Positions 1 to 12,840 are shown, counted from the stretch's first letter. The stretch: DNA of 64,000 nucleotides from Daphnia pulex (GCF_021134715.1 NC_060023.1:8122001-8186000), one strand, 5' to 3'. Translations and numbers: made by a program. The notes: a model not told the origin generated them from the sequence alone.

Positions 1-2764
1 TGCCTGGCTGACTGGTTGCTGCTGTCGGATGAGAAACGGGTGAGCGCTGAAAATGTTGAAGAGATCCAACCGTAAAAAAGAAGAGAAAACGGAGGGAGGT
101 AACTAGCATCCATCCGCATGCATATAAGATGCTAATACAAAAAGTTTTTCCTTTTTTCCAAGGCTCGTTTTATTCCTTTTTACACACTCGGCGCCTATCA
201 AAGCGAGTTACGGCCAATAGAGACAGCCCGTGTGTTTGCAAAAGAAGTTTTCCGCCTCATACAACTTAATCCACTATCAAAGGCCTCAGGGGGGCAATGA
301 ATCCCAATCAAAAGCAAGTTTTCTTTGGCCCTCCCTCTCATCTCCTTCAAATGAATCAGCCGCCTTTTGGCTTAACCCGGAATTTCCCCAGCTAAAAAAA
401 AAAAAGAAAGTTGTCATAACAGGATAACTGTATATGGCATAAGATCTCCCAAGTAAAAAAAAAAAAAAAATTACCCGTGACATAACACGGGGGGAAAAAG
501 TGGAAGCGAAAATTAATTCAATCTAAAGTGTCTACATCCTGCCATAAACGGCGTGCGTGATCAATTCGTCCAACAATCTACTTGTTTGCACCGTATAAGA
601 ACGGCGACGTCACCGATCTCTTGTCAGGCAGCAAACACTTGTGATGGTTGGAGCGTTGTTTACACGCCGGATGAGTCAAACCAAGTGGGGTGGGTGGATG
701 ATGGATCCCATGGTCTGGAAATGTCGATCCGGTAATCCACCAACTCACGTCTTCCCACTCTTCGAAACCTAATCAAGGACCATGCACTCCCTACAGCGAT
801 CAAACAAGACTCGAACCTACTTTCCTTAGTGGAAAAGAAAACCCCTTGCTTTTTCATAGTCTACTCATTTTTGCTCATATCCTTCGCCAATTCTTCCGGT
901 TAGCATTGAGATTAAAATTACCGCCAGCTGCTGCCACTGCCGCCAGCAGGGGACACTTCCAAACGGCCGTTTCTTTACTTCCTCGTGCGACATTTCCTTC
1001 CGCTTCAATCTGCAGCCAAACCTCGGCGCGTATTACAAGATTTTTTCTGAAAAAAAAAGGAAAAAGTTCCTACTTATGCAAGGTTAGCAGCCTAACCCTG
1101 TCGGCGGATGATTTATTCAGGAGAGGACGTGCCACAAAGGCATCGCCATCACGGTTGGCAAAATGTGTGAATCATGCAAGAGGCTTTAGATTGATGCGAG
1201 GTACACTAATCAAGCATCAAAGCGACCTGTAGATGATAATCAGTACGGCGCCGATTGGCGACAGACTTTCTCACATCATTAGGACGGTGTCGGGCGGAAT
1301 CGAGCGGCTCATTGATTTCCAGTATCACCAGCAGGATCAGCCGGCTGGATCGATGGAAAAGAACCATGACACACGGGTCGGTCGATGAACGGGTTAAACA
1401 TATTCACCTGATGACTCTAAAAGCTATGGATGTGTCTAGTAGTGAAAAAGGGTCTAGAGACATTCGACAATAGCGCATAATATAATGTCATAGGAAATCT
1501 ACGAACGATATGAAATCAAATACATCAGGGCATTCGTCGGAGCCAGTTAGAATTGGAAATCAGATCGATTTGTCAGGGTAGACCGGAAAAGAAAACGACA
1601 TCGATACCTGGACCCTGTGTTTGTTTTGTTTTAAATGTTTTACTTTCAAAAAATGGAGAAAATAATAAAAAGAAGTACGGCACGTGCACTTTAGAAGAGG
1701 ACGATTCTCAAGGAAGCGATCAAACGATAGAAGGTGTGCGTGTGACTATGACATTTGCCAAAAAAAAAAAAAAAAAAAAATGTTAGAAAATGGTGGATTT
1801 TTGCATCAATTCGAACTTTGATTTTCTTCAAAAGGAGAATCTACATAAACGTCACGGGAAATCCCACAATCCTCGGTCCAAAAAGATACTATGCGCCTCC
1901 ATCGACCAACAATTCCATAGATCTCTAACAGGAAATGAGGACCGGCAGCGACAACCAATGGCGTTGAATGTATGAAGACGGAATACGACGTAGTGCGTAG
2001 GATCGACTAGAGCCGCAAGAAAATTCAGAGCGTGAATAATGCATGTTGACAGGTGCATCTACCATGGGGGATGACACTAGGGAAGAGAGGGTTGGTATTC
2101 TTATCCCAACTTTTTATCTCTAACCCGTCGAACCAATCGAGCTTGTGAATGACCACCAACACAACAGACACGTGTGGAGCCGAATGGGGACGGACGGACG
2201 GACGGAAAAAAGAAGGAGGGAGGGGGGATTGCCCAGTCGGATGTGGCTAACAACTTGTTTGTTTGTTGCTTCTCGCTTCTTTTCCGCAGCAGCAAGAAAT
2301 GTAACAAGAATGTCGTCGAGAATTAGATGAAGAATAAAACAGATGGAAGGGGAACACCAAAGTGCCAATTCGTGCTGGTGTGACCTAGATGATTGATTTT
2401 CATCACCTTCCTATTACATTACAACAACCACTCTCTCTCTCTCGCTCGCTCGGTTCTCTATAAGTTAGTAAAAGCTCTCGCTACAAGCAGTAGGAGGCGG
2501 CAAACTGGGAACTAGTGCTGCTCGATGTGCACAAGATCGATCGGACTCGAGCCAAAGTGCTTGGAGCTGCTGCAATTTATGCCAACGGGAGTGTATTAGT
2601 CTGAATCAACACGAAGCCCTGCAATCTTTGACTAAGTAGAAACGCAAAAGGAAATAATGAAAAAAGGCAAAAGGAATAGATAATGATCCCCTCGTCCGAC
2701 GACTAGTAACGGAAACGAATGGAATCTGAACCGAAAGGAACAAAGGAATGGGAAAAACACTTAC
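1..2764. other. Non-coding stretch, no gene supported
   Basis: I see no convincing coding exon here on either strand; the open frames are short and of low complexity. The stretch carries several poly(A) runs (near 458-470 and 1760-1780), a short CT/GA microsatellite followed by CTCG repeats near 2430-2450, and a GGAC/GGACGG tandem run near 2189-2204. It could be intronic or flanking DNA of a gene extending beyond the left edge. Confidence 0.5.
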
Positions 2765-3186
2765 CGAAACTTGGTGCGGAACAAACGGAGCGGAAGGTGT
2801 TGATTTGTTGGTAACTGGCCGACTAACAAGCTGCGAAAAGCGGGCGTGGTTTCTAGATGGAGAGACAATAGCCGATTGCTTCAAGGGCTACACGCCCGAC
2901 TCGAAACTTAATAATCCTGCTTCGCGATCCTGGCCGCTTTGTTGATGACACACAATGTACCAGCAGTGCACTTTACGTATAACATTCACAATCCCGAAAA
3001 GATCGTAAAACCGTTTAAAAGTCCTGTACAACAAAGACAAAAACAAAAAAACAGCAATAAAAATTGTCGAACAAGAACGTAAACAATGATCAATTCTATT
3101 CCCGCAAGTTGACTCACCCGCATCCAATTGTCCATTAGCAGCAGGTGCTCTTCAGGACCACCAGTCCAACGAACGGAGTAACTCAT
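2765..3186 (-). CDS. Candidate 5' coding exons of an unidentified minus-strand gene
   Basis: Two short blocks look like exons. The first (3186 to 3118) starts with ATG, encodes 23 residues including WTGGPEEHLLLMDNW, and ends at a good donor (CGG followed by GTGAGTC). The second (2830 to 2765) is 66 nt, begins after TTTTCGCAG and ends at GTAAGTG; it encodes a Ser/Pro/Val-rich segment. Both are in phase 0, so they join in frame. No domain is recognisable, and the remaining exons would lie to the left, possibly outside the window. Splice-site quality and phase agreement are the only support; chance is not excluded. Confidence 0.25.
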
Positions 3187-5024
3187 TTGATTAAATAGAA
3201 ACTGTCTCACGCGCCAAAGTGTTCAAATAAATAAAAGTCAGACCTCTACACCCTGTCACTACGGTGGTGACGGCGATCCTCTGTAAGAGAAACGAATATC
3301 AGAACTGACCACAACCAAGTTAAGGAAGTTGGGTTTACTTTTTCTTTTTTTACACCGTCGGGAGCGAGCTTCCGTTCTGTTCTCCGCCTTCAATACACCT
3401 GACGAACTCAGGCTGCGTGCGGGAACGGGAGCAGAGAGCATAGATACACTCCTGGCTCCGCCTGCCATTGGTCTGCGCTTACGCAATGCACCACCGAGTC
3501 GGCCAGCCTCTTTTCCCGCTTCGCCCCAAAAGGACGAGAGCAATCACTAGTCATCAGTGGAAGGAATCGGATGAGTCCGGTCCGTCGCTTTCGCTTACCC
3601 CCACAGAACGACGTACATGCAATTTACAAAAAAGAAACATGTTTGATCAAGTTCAAATAAAGATAGATGTCTGCTGAAGTGTAAGTACCGTACATTTACT
3701 TGTGGCTCGTCGTTCGCTCACTTTGGAGCCTCGTAGAAGGCGCATTAATTAACTTCTCGGGCATGTGCTCCGCAGCTGGCAGGTCGCCAAACAACAACGG
3801 CACTGGATGCATTTTTTCCAGATGTGGACGGTCCATTATCACTTATCATTTAGTTGCGCCGTTTTAGCTGTCCATTGCAATGGGGTAAGAAAATATCGAC
3901 ACAAATGTATGACAGGGCGGATAGGGGTTTCGCGTGTAGTCGAGAGCTTCAGTTACCTGCGCTATAATTTGTAAGGCAGTCACTGAAAAAGTGCATCCAA
4001 TCGAGGTGGGTAGACGGTCGTGACCCACGCAGCCTTAAATCTTGGACGATTATTTGCTCCTGTTCTCAACAATGTTCCTCCTACAATCTAAGCCAACAGA
4101 GACATCTAAAAAGAGAAAAATAAATACATTTTAAATGTTTGTTCGTAAAAATAAACAGAGACATAAAAGCACGAGGATTTGATACCTTCTTCTTCTTTTT
4201 TATTTCTGCTGGTGATGGATCTCGTAGTATAAAGCGTTGCATTAGTACGCGGGCGGGAATAAACACGCCACGCCAACCAGTAAATGTTCCCAGTCGAACT
4301 ACAGCAGGAAGAAATAATCCCATGACACGGGCACTTGAAGTTCAATTCGGGTACAACGTGGGAGAACTAAATATTTTCACAAGTTTAGTGCCCCAACAAT
4401 CGATTTCTGAATAAATAAGCTTGACGTGCAAAAACCTAAAAAATACACCAACAATAAAATCTGCAAATATCAAAACACAGACAAAACTGTGATTTTAATT
4501 TTAAACTCGTCGATGTATTTTGCGAACATCTGTGTGCGAAACCATGTAAAACCCCCAAACAAAAGAGAAAAAACCATCTTGGAATGGTACCCCAAAACCC
4601 CCAAACACATCCCAGAAAATAAACACTAGCAAGAAAAACTATACAAATTCCCCACAACATTACACACACAAAAAAAAAAATGAAATAAAGAAAACGCCCC
4701 ATAAAAAAAAGACCAGAAAACAAACAAACAGAACATCAATTTTGAAAATAAACGAACGCGGAATTTTGGCTCCCGTCAAGGAAATTTCCGAATTTCTTCG
4801 GTCTCCGCTTCACTTGGATGCGCGTAACTAGACGAGCAATAGATCTCTCTCTGGGTTTGAAACGTAGAGAACAAAAGGGGAGGTGAAGACTCGGGGAATC
4901 GAGGGCAGTCAAAATTTTTTGGTGTTTTCAAAATTAGCTATACATAAAAACAATATTAATATTAATAAAAAAAGAGCATGCACACGTACTCCATTCCGAA
5001 AGGAAACGAGATATTAAACATAAC
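3187..5024. other. Non-coding stretch with an A/C-rich, G-poor block
   Basis: No supported gene. From about 4415 to 4735 the plus strand is strongly A/C-rich and nearly lacks G outside a few positions, with many AAAC and AAAAC repeats; this strand asymmetry differs from the flanks. The rest is ordinary AT-rich DNA, plus a moderately GC-rich patch at 3350-3530. Confidence 0.45.
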
Positions 5025-6776
5025 TCACACAGAAGGGTGAGGCATGGACGACGGCATGGAACGACGTCGGTTTTGAAGAATGTGCTTTGAGGTATTCCAT
5101 TTGACATCCTGGAGTTGACGCTGGATTAGGTGGATATGGCGAAGGAATGCAGCATTGTGTTTGCGCTGGGCACGGCGGAAGGCATCAAAACGGGTTTGAA
5201 GTTGAAGCAATTGTTGGCCTTGCGTGGGCTTACGCACCTTGGAGGCGGGTAATTTACCTTCATCCAAATCCTTTTTGACTTTTTTGTCGCTGGTTTTGAT
5301 GACTTGGAGAAGAGGATTAGGATCTTCAAATCCGTCCGGAGGTATAACAAAGACAGCAGCATCGAATTGAGAAATTTGTTCGTGCGGACCGTTTTCTTGC
5401 TTAACCATCCATCTGGAGTGAGAGGCCCGACGACTAGTAGGAGCAACATAACACCTGGCGAGATCTGCTCTTTTAGCTAAAAGAGGATTCATTGCTTTGC
5501 CGAAAAGCCGGCTGACCACGCGTTGGTTTGTCCAATCCAGTTTAACGTCGAAAAACAGACTGAGTGCTCTGGCAAAGTTTCTCCTCGTTTCCTTAACCTG
5601 AGAGAAGTGGGAGTGCAATTCAATCACGACGCCATTCTTTAGCTCCTCAGCCTTTAGTTTCTCTTGGTTCGTTGGAAGATCTGTCAAGTCAAAAACATTG
5701 GAAAAGATGCCGGCAGCTGTGCAAAACGGGCCAATCTCGGTATAGTTGGTTACTGGTTGCATGGCGGACTCGGGAATCGACGGCGAAAAACCAGCGACAT
5801 CACAAGAAAATTCTTCAGTAGGCTGGATGGTAATCGAAGGAGTTGGAACAGGAATAGATCTGAATTTACAAACGGCATTTTCGGAATGAATGGTTATTAA
5901 AAATTCTTCTTTTTCTTCTTTAGTTTCTTGAATCGCTTCAACTGCATCAAGGGAGGAAATCTCTTCGATCATTTTCTCCACTGGTAACGTCACGATGGCG
6001 CTATCCGGGATACTGATGTTTCCGGATCGACAATTCGACTGGGTATCACTTTTTCCGGAGTTGATTCCAACTTGAGGCATAAACTCTGTTACTGGTTGAA
6101 ATTCTTGAGGGTCGATGCTCATTGGATTTTTTTGAGTATTCTTAGTCAGAAAAATGAGACCAAAATTCTTATTTTCTGTTGATTCGGTTGATTCTGAAGG
6201 GAAGTTGTTTAGCAATCGGTAAAGCTGACTGCTGCAATCGGGCTGTTCAGGAGAAAGTGACGGGTGTTGCTTGTTCATTTTCTCAACCTGCTGCTTCAGC
6301 TCCTGGGCTTCTTCGTTTACAGCAAAGCATCGAGTTCCACCGAAATTGTCAATTAACTGGACATAATGCCAGTCCTGAGACCCTTGTGCAGCAGAAAGAC
6401 TGTCAACGTCCATTGGAGTATGTTGGCCGGAAACCGGTTGGCTATCAGCTTCCTTCATCCGCGAGATCTCCTCTTCAACTTGCTTTATTCCGGAATGAAT
6501 CAGGTCATAAGTTAAAATGTTTTGATTAGATTCAACTCCAGATATTATCTCCATGTTAAACTCGCTGGTAGGAGTTATTGTTTCAATATCAATATCTCCA
6601 TTTGACTCATTTCCCAAATAACAGCGAACATAATCAGCACACAAATCCATAATGGGACCAACAGGATGGGCATCAGCTGAATGTTTGACAGCTGAATAGC
6701 TGTTATTCGGGGGCTCATGTGGATGTGGAATAAAAAAAGAAGGTTCTTCCTGGTCATAGCTCCATTTGAAATCCAT
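5025..6776 (-). CDS. Unrecognised 583-residue protein, single open frame
   Basis: A single uninterrupted frame encodes about 583 residues from an ATG at 6776 (eight further in-frame residues upstream begin with another ATG at 6800; a possible acceptor CTAG lies between them, so I prefer 6776). I do not recognise the family. The N-terminal 350 residues are acidic, Ser/Thr/Pro-rich and probably disordered, with degenerate repeats: QPVTEF and QPVTNY, PTSEF and PTEEF, IPDSA and IPESA. The C-terminal ~200 residues are basic and more ordered-looking: a segment around LFFDVKLDWTNQRVVSRLFG, then a Lys/Arg- and Gln-rich helical stretch (QGQQLLQLQTRFDAFRRAQR) ending in RRRS. It has no signal peptide or membrane segment. 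It is long and intronless in a region of intron-rich genes, so a retrogene or lineage-specific gene are both possible. Function unknown; a nuclear role is only a guess from composition. Confidence 0.7.
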   Translation of the reverse strand: MDFKWSYDQEEPSFFIPHPHEPPNNSYSAVKHSADAHPVGPIMDLCADYVRCYLGNESNGDIDIETITPTSEFNMEIISGVESNQNILTYDLIHSGIKQVEEEISRMKEADSQPVSGQHTPMDVDSLSAAQGSQDWHYVQLIDNFGGTRCFAVNEEAQELKQQVEKMNKQHPSLSPEQPDCSSQLYRLLNNFPSESTESTENKNFGLIFLTKNTQKNPMSIDPQEFQPVTEFMPQVGINSGKSDTQSNCRSGNISIPDSAIVTLPVEKMIEEISSLDAVEAIQETKEEKEEFLITIHSENAVCKFRSIPVPTPSITIQPTEEFSCDVAGFSPSIPESAMQPVTNYTEIGPFCTAAGIFSNVFDLTDLPTNQEKLKAEELKNGVVIELHSHFSQVKETRRNFARALSLFFDVKLDWTNQRVVSRLFGKAMNPLLAKRADLARCYVAPTSRRASHSRWMVKQENGPHEQISQFDAAVFVIPPDGFEDPNPLLQVIKTSDKKVKKDLDEGKLPASKVRKPTQGQQLLQLQTRFDAFRRAQRKHNAAFLRHIHLIQRQLQDVKWNTSKHILQNRRRSMPSSMPHPSV

Positions 6777-9026
6777 TTTTCTATTTCTAGATATTAACAA
6801 AAGTAATTATTTTAGAATTATTCCACTAGACCATAACACAGCGGCAATATGATGTAAACATGAAGATACCATTTCTCATAAAATGGCCATTGTAATGATA
6901 CAAACTTTTACTTTTTAAACGCTGACTACTCAGATATAGCACATGGAAATTTAGAGCAACAACAATGCCTTTGTTCAACAGAAAAAATCAACACGAGTTA
7001 GTTGAAATTGAGCATTGAATTGACTGCTATGAATCTCTTACATTCTCATCAAAGATCTTAAACCCAAATCATGGCAATCTCCAAAACAGCAAAGAAACTT
7101 GCAAAGGATCATTAATGGTGGGGATATTCAGAGAAAAAAACGACTGAAAGCACGTGGGCGGAACGTGAAGAGTGAAAACGTGCCTTAAAAGCTGAGTAAC
7201 CATGATATTTTTACCTGTGGGATTTCACTGTCCTTAGACCAAGCTCGAATTCAGCACTTTCTTTTAATAAAAATAATTACGTGAAGTTGTTCACACGGAA
7301 AATAAGATCCTACCTCATCAACATCCGTCCAAGTATTAACCTTACTTTGAAAACCATAAGGCGAACTTGCTTCCACTAACATGCCCTAAGGGTTTCGAAA
7401 CTAACTCTAAAATTGGCCAACTGTGGCGCTGAGTGCAGGCGGGAAAATTTCTGTTTCGATGGAAAAATCATTGGCGGGAAAACTTGTGAATTTCTGTTTC
7501 GAGGGAAAACATTTTATTGTGGCATCTGTATATTGTTGATTGATTGCTATTTCACATAAACAGTAGGATAACTGTTGATTACAATGAAGATAGCTAACTC
7601 AACTAATGGAAGAGAACAAGTTTAAGGGATGGGCAGAAAGGGGTAAATATGAGAACTTGCGGAACATAGAGGGGGAAACGACAGCTTTAATGAGACATCA
7701 AAATATGTTTTCAATTATTTTTTTTTCAATCACTTCATAAAAAAGGGCAACCGTCAAGGCAACTGTCGTGCATCATTTACTCTTATTTTCCCCCATTTTC
7801 TATTGAGGAGAAAACCCAACAAGTTAACTCTAATTGCATCTTTGGTTTAGAACTGCATACTTCTTCAATAGCCTTCCCCCCTGCTTTTTCTATTTCAATA
7901 GCTGCCATCTAAACTTTTTTACCATCTGAAGAACATTTTTAGGTGCAACTCGGATCAGCATTCATGCATCTACCATAATCCTGCACGCTACTAGTGTACA
8001 CAAGCTTGTACAAGAAAGTATCAAATACGGTACAAGCAAGGGTAATAACTTGTGCAACATAAATCAATGCCTTTTTGACAATTGGGCCTCAAAATAAAGG
8101 GAAAATACGTTGCATGAATGTCTCGCTTTCTTCCATCAAGCGTGTTCGTTGCAGGCTTCAAGACATCTTCGTTCTAGTAGTAGTAGGTGTCGATCATGCG
8201 ATCAACTGATTTTGTTTTCCGAATTTCCTCATTTTACTAGTGGCAATCTTCGTCGCGGAGATCCACATTTCCACATAAATTTCAATGGCATCTCCAATGC
8301 TGTAGTCTGAAAAAGAAAGAAAAAAGAAACGATTATGTCGATAAACAACTACTGTATCCCTTTGTCCGGATAAAAGAATTCGACACTTGGGAGGATAACG
8401 AAGAAATAATATTAATAATAAATAAATGAAAACAAAACAAAACAATCCACTTACGATGGAGGTGTTTGGGTTGAACTGGCAACTGAAGAAGGGTATAGGG
8501 GAAAAAATAACGCTAGTAAAAAACGAATCCAAACGAGGCTGGCAGAAGTGGGTGCTGAGTGGTGTGGGGGTTGAAGTAGACCCAGGAGATAGATGTAAGG
8601 TTAGGCACAAGTTTAAAACTTAAATCAAGACTAGAGTAGTGCAAAGAAAGAAGAGATATCAACGAGTTGAAAAAATATCGTCAATTTAGTGAGATAAAAA
8701 ATTAAATGTCCCGACGAGAATTATGAGAATAATAAGTGACTCGAATTTAGAGTTAGATGCCTAGAATCTTTTCGAGGGGAATCAGGTTTGGTGTTGCTTC
8801 TAAGGTAAACAGAAAAATCGAAGGGGATATTGGTGCAACCCAACTCAGAGCACTTGCAACGAATGGAGACAAGGTGTCGATTCGGCCTAAAAAATCAAAT
8901 GGCTGTTATTCACCAGTTATCATTAACCAGCATAAACCGAATTAAAAATATAAAGAAATAAAAACATTGGGTGGTGGAAAAAAACTAAACACGAATAAAC
9001 GGAGAATTGAGAAAGACACCGTACAA
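6777..9026. other. Intergenic, upstream of the unknown gene and downstream of the kinase
   Basis: About 2.2 kb without a supportable coding frame. It contains an imperfect direct repeat at 7438-7510 (see separate entry) and ordinary AT-rich DNA. The stretch just above 9027 should include the 3' UTR of the doublecortin-like kinase. Confidence 0.5.
7438..7482. promoter_or_regulatory. Two E2F-like sites in an imperfect direct repeat
   Basis: GGCGGGAAAA occurs at 7438-7447 and again at 7473-7482, each within a similar context (TTTCTGTTTCGA follows both). The reverse complement TTTTCCCGCC matches the E2F/DP consensus TTTSSCGC. A TTTCGAA element, similar to a CHR motif, lies at 7393-7399. The position is about 0.66 kb upstream of the unknown minus-strand gene, compatible with cell-cycle-linked transcription. 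The sites are seen; their function is inferred. Confidence 0.4.
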
Positions 9027-12000
9027 CTAAAGACCTACAGTGATAAGTGACTTGGGTGATTTTTTAGCAGTAACTTGTGCAGCTGACAATTCAGTCGCAG
9101 AATGACTTGTGTCAAAATGAAGTCCTAAACGACTACACTGTTGAGTGTCGGGCCAATCTTCATCCTCCTGTGAATAATAAAAAAAAATTAATTGACTAGC
9201 CTATTTAAGAAACTTGTACATTCAAAGACAGACCGTTAACCACGGATGTTGGAGAACCTCCAACGCAGAAAATCTCAGCTCAGGATCAGTTTGGAGCATG
9301 AGCGTAATCATGTCTTTAGCCATCTGGCTAGCATCATCCCAATATGGCGATGCAAATTCAAAATGTCCAGCCAAAATAGTTTCAAAAAGCTCCTCTTGAT
9401 CATTGGTTGGGCTCACGAAAGGTGGATAACCACATAGTAGGATAAAAACAATAACTCCCATAGCCCATACGTCAACTTTCAGCCAGTATCCCGTCTCAAG
9501 AAGGATTTCGGGAGCCACGTAAGTGGGTGTACCACAAACCGTGTACAGCAGTTGATGCGTCTCTTCAGCTAAACCAAAGTCGCCTAGTTTCAAGGAGCGC
9601 ATTCCGTCTGGTAAATTCACGACCTAAGGACAGAATTTAAAAGTTCTTAACACTTGAACGGTTCCAATGATCCAACAATGTAAATCTTACAAAAAGGTTC
9701 TCCGGTTTCACGTCACGATGGACAATATTGAGCGAATGGAGATAGGAAAGGGCTGAAGCCAAATCCGACGTCATTCTTTTGGCTTCCGGTTCACTAAACT
9801 TGCCGGCAGCTGCAATAGCGTCAAACAAGTCGCCACCCTGTTTAACATGTATGAAAAAACATGAATTTAACTCTCGTATTTTGAATATCCAGGTTTCTTA
9901 CCTCCACAAGTTCCAAAACAAGACAAAGAATGCTGTTGGCATCTATGACATCATACAGCTTAACCACATTTGGATGTCTTAAACGACCCAAAACTTGAAC
10001 TTCGCTTTCGAGTACCACTTCTTTACCCTAGCAATGAACCGAAAAATAAATTACCTTTTTATGTTTAAAAGATAATCTTGATTTCTTACTTGGCAACGCT
10101 TTTTGTCAATTAACTTCAAAGCATAACGATCTCGTGTTCGCCTATACAAACAAAAACAAACTTGTATAAACCTTGAACAACAAATAGAGTTGATTTCTTA
10201 CCTGTCGATTCCCTCACGAACAACTGCGAAATTACCGTCCCCGATAATACGTCCGATCTCATAACGAATTTCGACTACTATTGGCACATCCACGACCATC
10301 TAATAAATATTCACCCATTAAAAACTTGCACGTTATTATTGAAATGGTATTAATCAAACCTGATTGGAAGAAGCCAGTTCATCCGGATCTTCATAAACAC
10401 GTGGAAGGGAAGAATCACGGGGTCGATGATCCACATCGACTCCTGCAACCCCTCCCACCGCGCTTCTCGCCATGCTGGCCCGCCCATTTGATGTCGAGCG
10501 ATGATTCTGAGGGGTTCCTCCACTGTAGCCTATAAATATATCCGACTAAAATTAGATGGGAGGAATCCCCAGACTTTCGTAAAAAGGTGTCACCAGTTCT
10601 AGAGCTGCCACTCTTCCCTCGTCGTGTGTTCATCGGACTGCGAGCGATAAATGGCGGAAGATATTTGATCTCTAAAAATAAGTTAATGAAAAAGAATGGT
10701 AAGTATGTAGTATGTAAGTATGCGACAAAGTTCTATGTAGTGAAACTTTCACACCAGCCAACAGTTTCATTTTAAAACAGTAAGTTAAGTGCATAAATAC
10801 CGTTGGAAGTGAGGTCAAAATCATCGTGGGAGAACTTCTCATTGCCATAGGCGATAAAGATGAAATCCGGCCCAAAGAAATCAGCCAAGCATCCCACCTT
10901 AACATGTACGCAAGCCATAGAAAGTAAGATTCAGACTTAACACGTTCACATGATCGGGGAACCACAAGTTGGACTATATTTTTCCAAGAACACAAGGTGT
11001 TATTATGTGAACTTTGAGACCGTGAAGTCAAAAACTTTCCCCAAATTAATTTTACGACGAAAAAGTGTTCAAAACACCCAAGAATTCTGTAATAGCCAAT
11101 TTCCCCCCTAATAGTCCACTACAAAAGGGGTAAGGGGCTTATAGGAATAACACGTTTTTCAAGGATATTGTACCTGTCTCCCATCTGCTGTGTACAGTTT
11201 CCGAACGGTTCCTGAATCTGGTCGGATTGCCTCCGTTATATCGCTCAATACCTTCGGAAAAGAAGATAAACATATCAGAATGAGGATACTGAAGAAGTTT
11301 AGACTTGAACAGATGTGTTTCCGTTATTAAACAAAAAGTACTATCTACCTGTTCATAGGTAAAAGCTGTTTTCTTGTTGAGTAGGAGTCGAACAGCTTTG
11401 CGGGGCCGACTTCCATTTCGAATAATCGTAATGAGGCGCGGCTTCATGTATTCCGCCCAGCGAGGACTACTATCTCCTCCATTTGCCACAGCAGCACCGT
11501 ACCCACTGCTGCTCAGACCGTTGCTATTATTATTTACGTGATTTTTACTCCTACGCTCTTTCCAATGATCCAAGCCGGAGATCATTGATGCTTCGCGGCA
11601 GATGGCTCCTTGCCCATAAGTGATCCGCGACCTACGCATAGCTGTAGTTCCAACACACTTGTTGTATTCGAGTTTCTTAAACTGGTCAGTGGATGCACAC
11701 ACGTAGCTTTCACCATCCTTTAAAAAAAATGCATAAATATAAAGTAAAATCCAATCAATGAAAAAAGGTATCTCACCTGTAACTCTTCGATCGTATTGAT
11801 TTTACTACCATCTGTGGTAAATATTATTCTGACTCCTTGGTGGAGATTGACTCGATCGCCAACAAGTCGGTTTAACTCTGACAGAAGAGAGTCGAAGGTG
11901 CGGTATTTTTCAGTTGAGACGGCCAATGTAACGCCTTTGAAGAAACGATCGCCGTTGCGGTAAAATTTGACCTTGCGAGCTTTTTTCTCGGCTGACTTGA

Positions 12001-12840
12001 GTGCCAACGGCTTTCGGTTCTTTGCGAGCTTGTCGTTGTTGTTGCTTGCACCAGTAGTTGTTATGAGCGAATGCGTCATCAGCTCACTGATCTCTTCCCT
12101 ACTTTTTTCTGAGCAGCTTTCTTCACTTGCTGAATAGCTTGGAGCATAGAGACTCAAACGGTCTCTACCGTTTGACAGACTGCTACTACGGATGTGGCCA
12201 TTTGTACCCTTTGAATTCCTTCTTTTTACTTCCATTGACTCATTAGAAAACTGCATAAATGTTTCATTAGTCAGATAAGCATAGCAAAATATTTTTAAAA
12301 GTTTAATCACCTGGTCTTCCTTCAGTGGAGGATTTCCAACTGAAGAGCTTCGAATTTCTTTAAGTGAGACAGGTTTCCCAAGTGAAAGCCTGTGCTTACT
12401 ATTAGCAGGTCTTTGTTGAGCTGATGAAGGTCTAGGAGGTAGCTGGATTTTGGGAATCATGGACTTTGGACGATTTCTTGGTAGGTGTGCTGGACTATTT
12501 CCTGGACTGGTCTTTGTAGAGCAATCTGATGGTACAGAACCTGAAAGTTACGAAACAAAAAAGCATGAGTAAGAATAATGTATACTGGCAAATCAGCACT
12601 ACATGTTATGAGAAAATCAACCAAAGAATCATGTCGTCAGAGAGGACTGGCCTAAAAAAAGTAACAACCACACAATGATTTAAGTTTTCTAAAAATTGGC
12701 CAACTTTTTTCTCAACCACGACTATCAAAATTAAAGAAGCTGAACAATTTATTACCTTCAGCAGAGCAAGAACCTGAGGAAGAAAATGAGCTCTCGACTG
12801 AAGGTGGGGGTAGCAATGACTTCACTTTTGTTGCAGACAT
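9027..12840 (-). CDS. DCLK: Doublecortin-like serine/threonine kinase (DCLK family)
   Basis: Multi-exon gene running from ATG at 12840 to a stop at 9027. The order is: Ser/Pro-rich N-terminus; a first doublecortin domain ([17 protein letters not shown] onward, about 11780-12010) and a second one ([18 protein letters not shown], ending FIAYGNEKF, about 10800-11470), both microtubule-binding in this family; a short linker; and a CaMK-type kinase domain. Kinase landmarks are all present: glycine loop [16 protein letters not shown] with the ATP-anchoring Lys, HRDVKPEN catalytic loop, [16 protein letters not shown], and VDVWAMGV. The last exon encodes a tail with HFDTS, resembling the vertebrate DCLK tail. 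Known family role: microtubule stabilisation and regulated phosphorylation in neurons and dividing cells; acts at the cytoskeleton. Short introns and conserved motifs argue for an intact gene. Exact exon ends near the inter-domain linker are less certain. Confidence 0.93.

Noticed and set aside
1-75. Open frame ending in a stop at the left edge as a 3' exon
   Set aside because: Only about 23 residues, with no acceptor or conserved motif visible.
8194-8610. 138-residue minus-strand frame with a hydrophobic stretch
   Set aside because: No recognisable domain or splice support; composition is that of AT-rich non-coding DNA.
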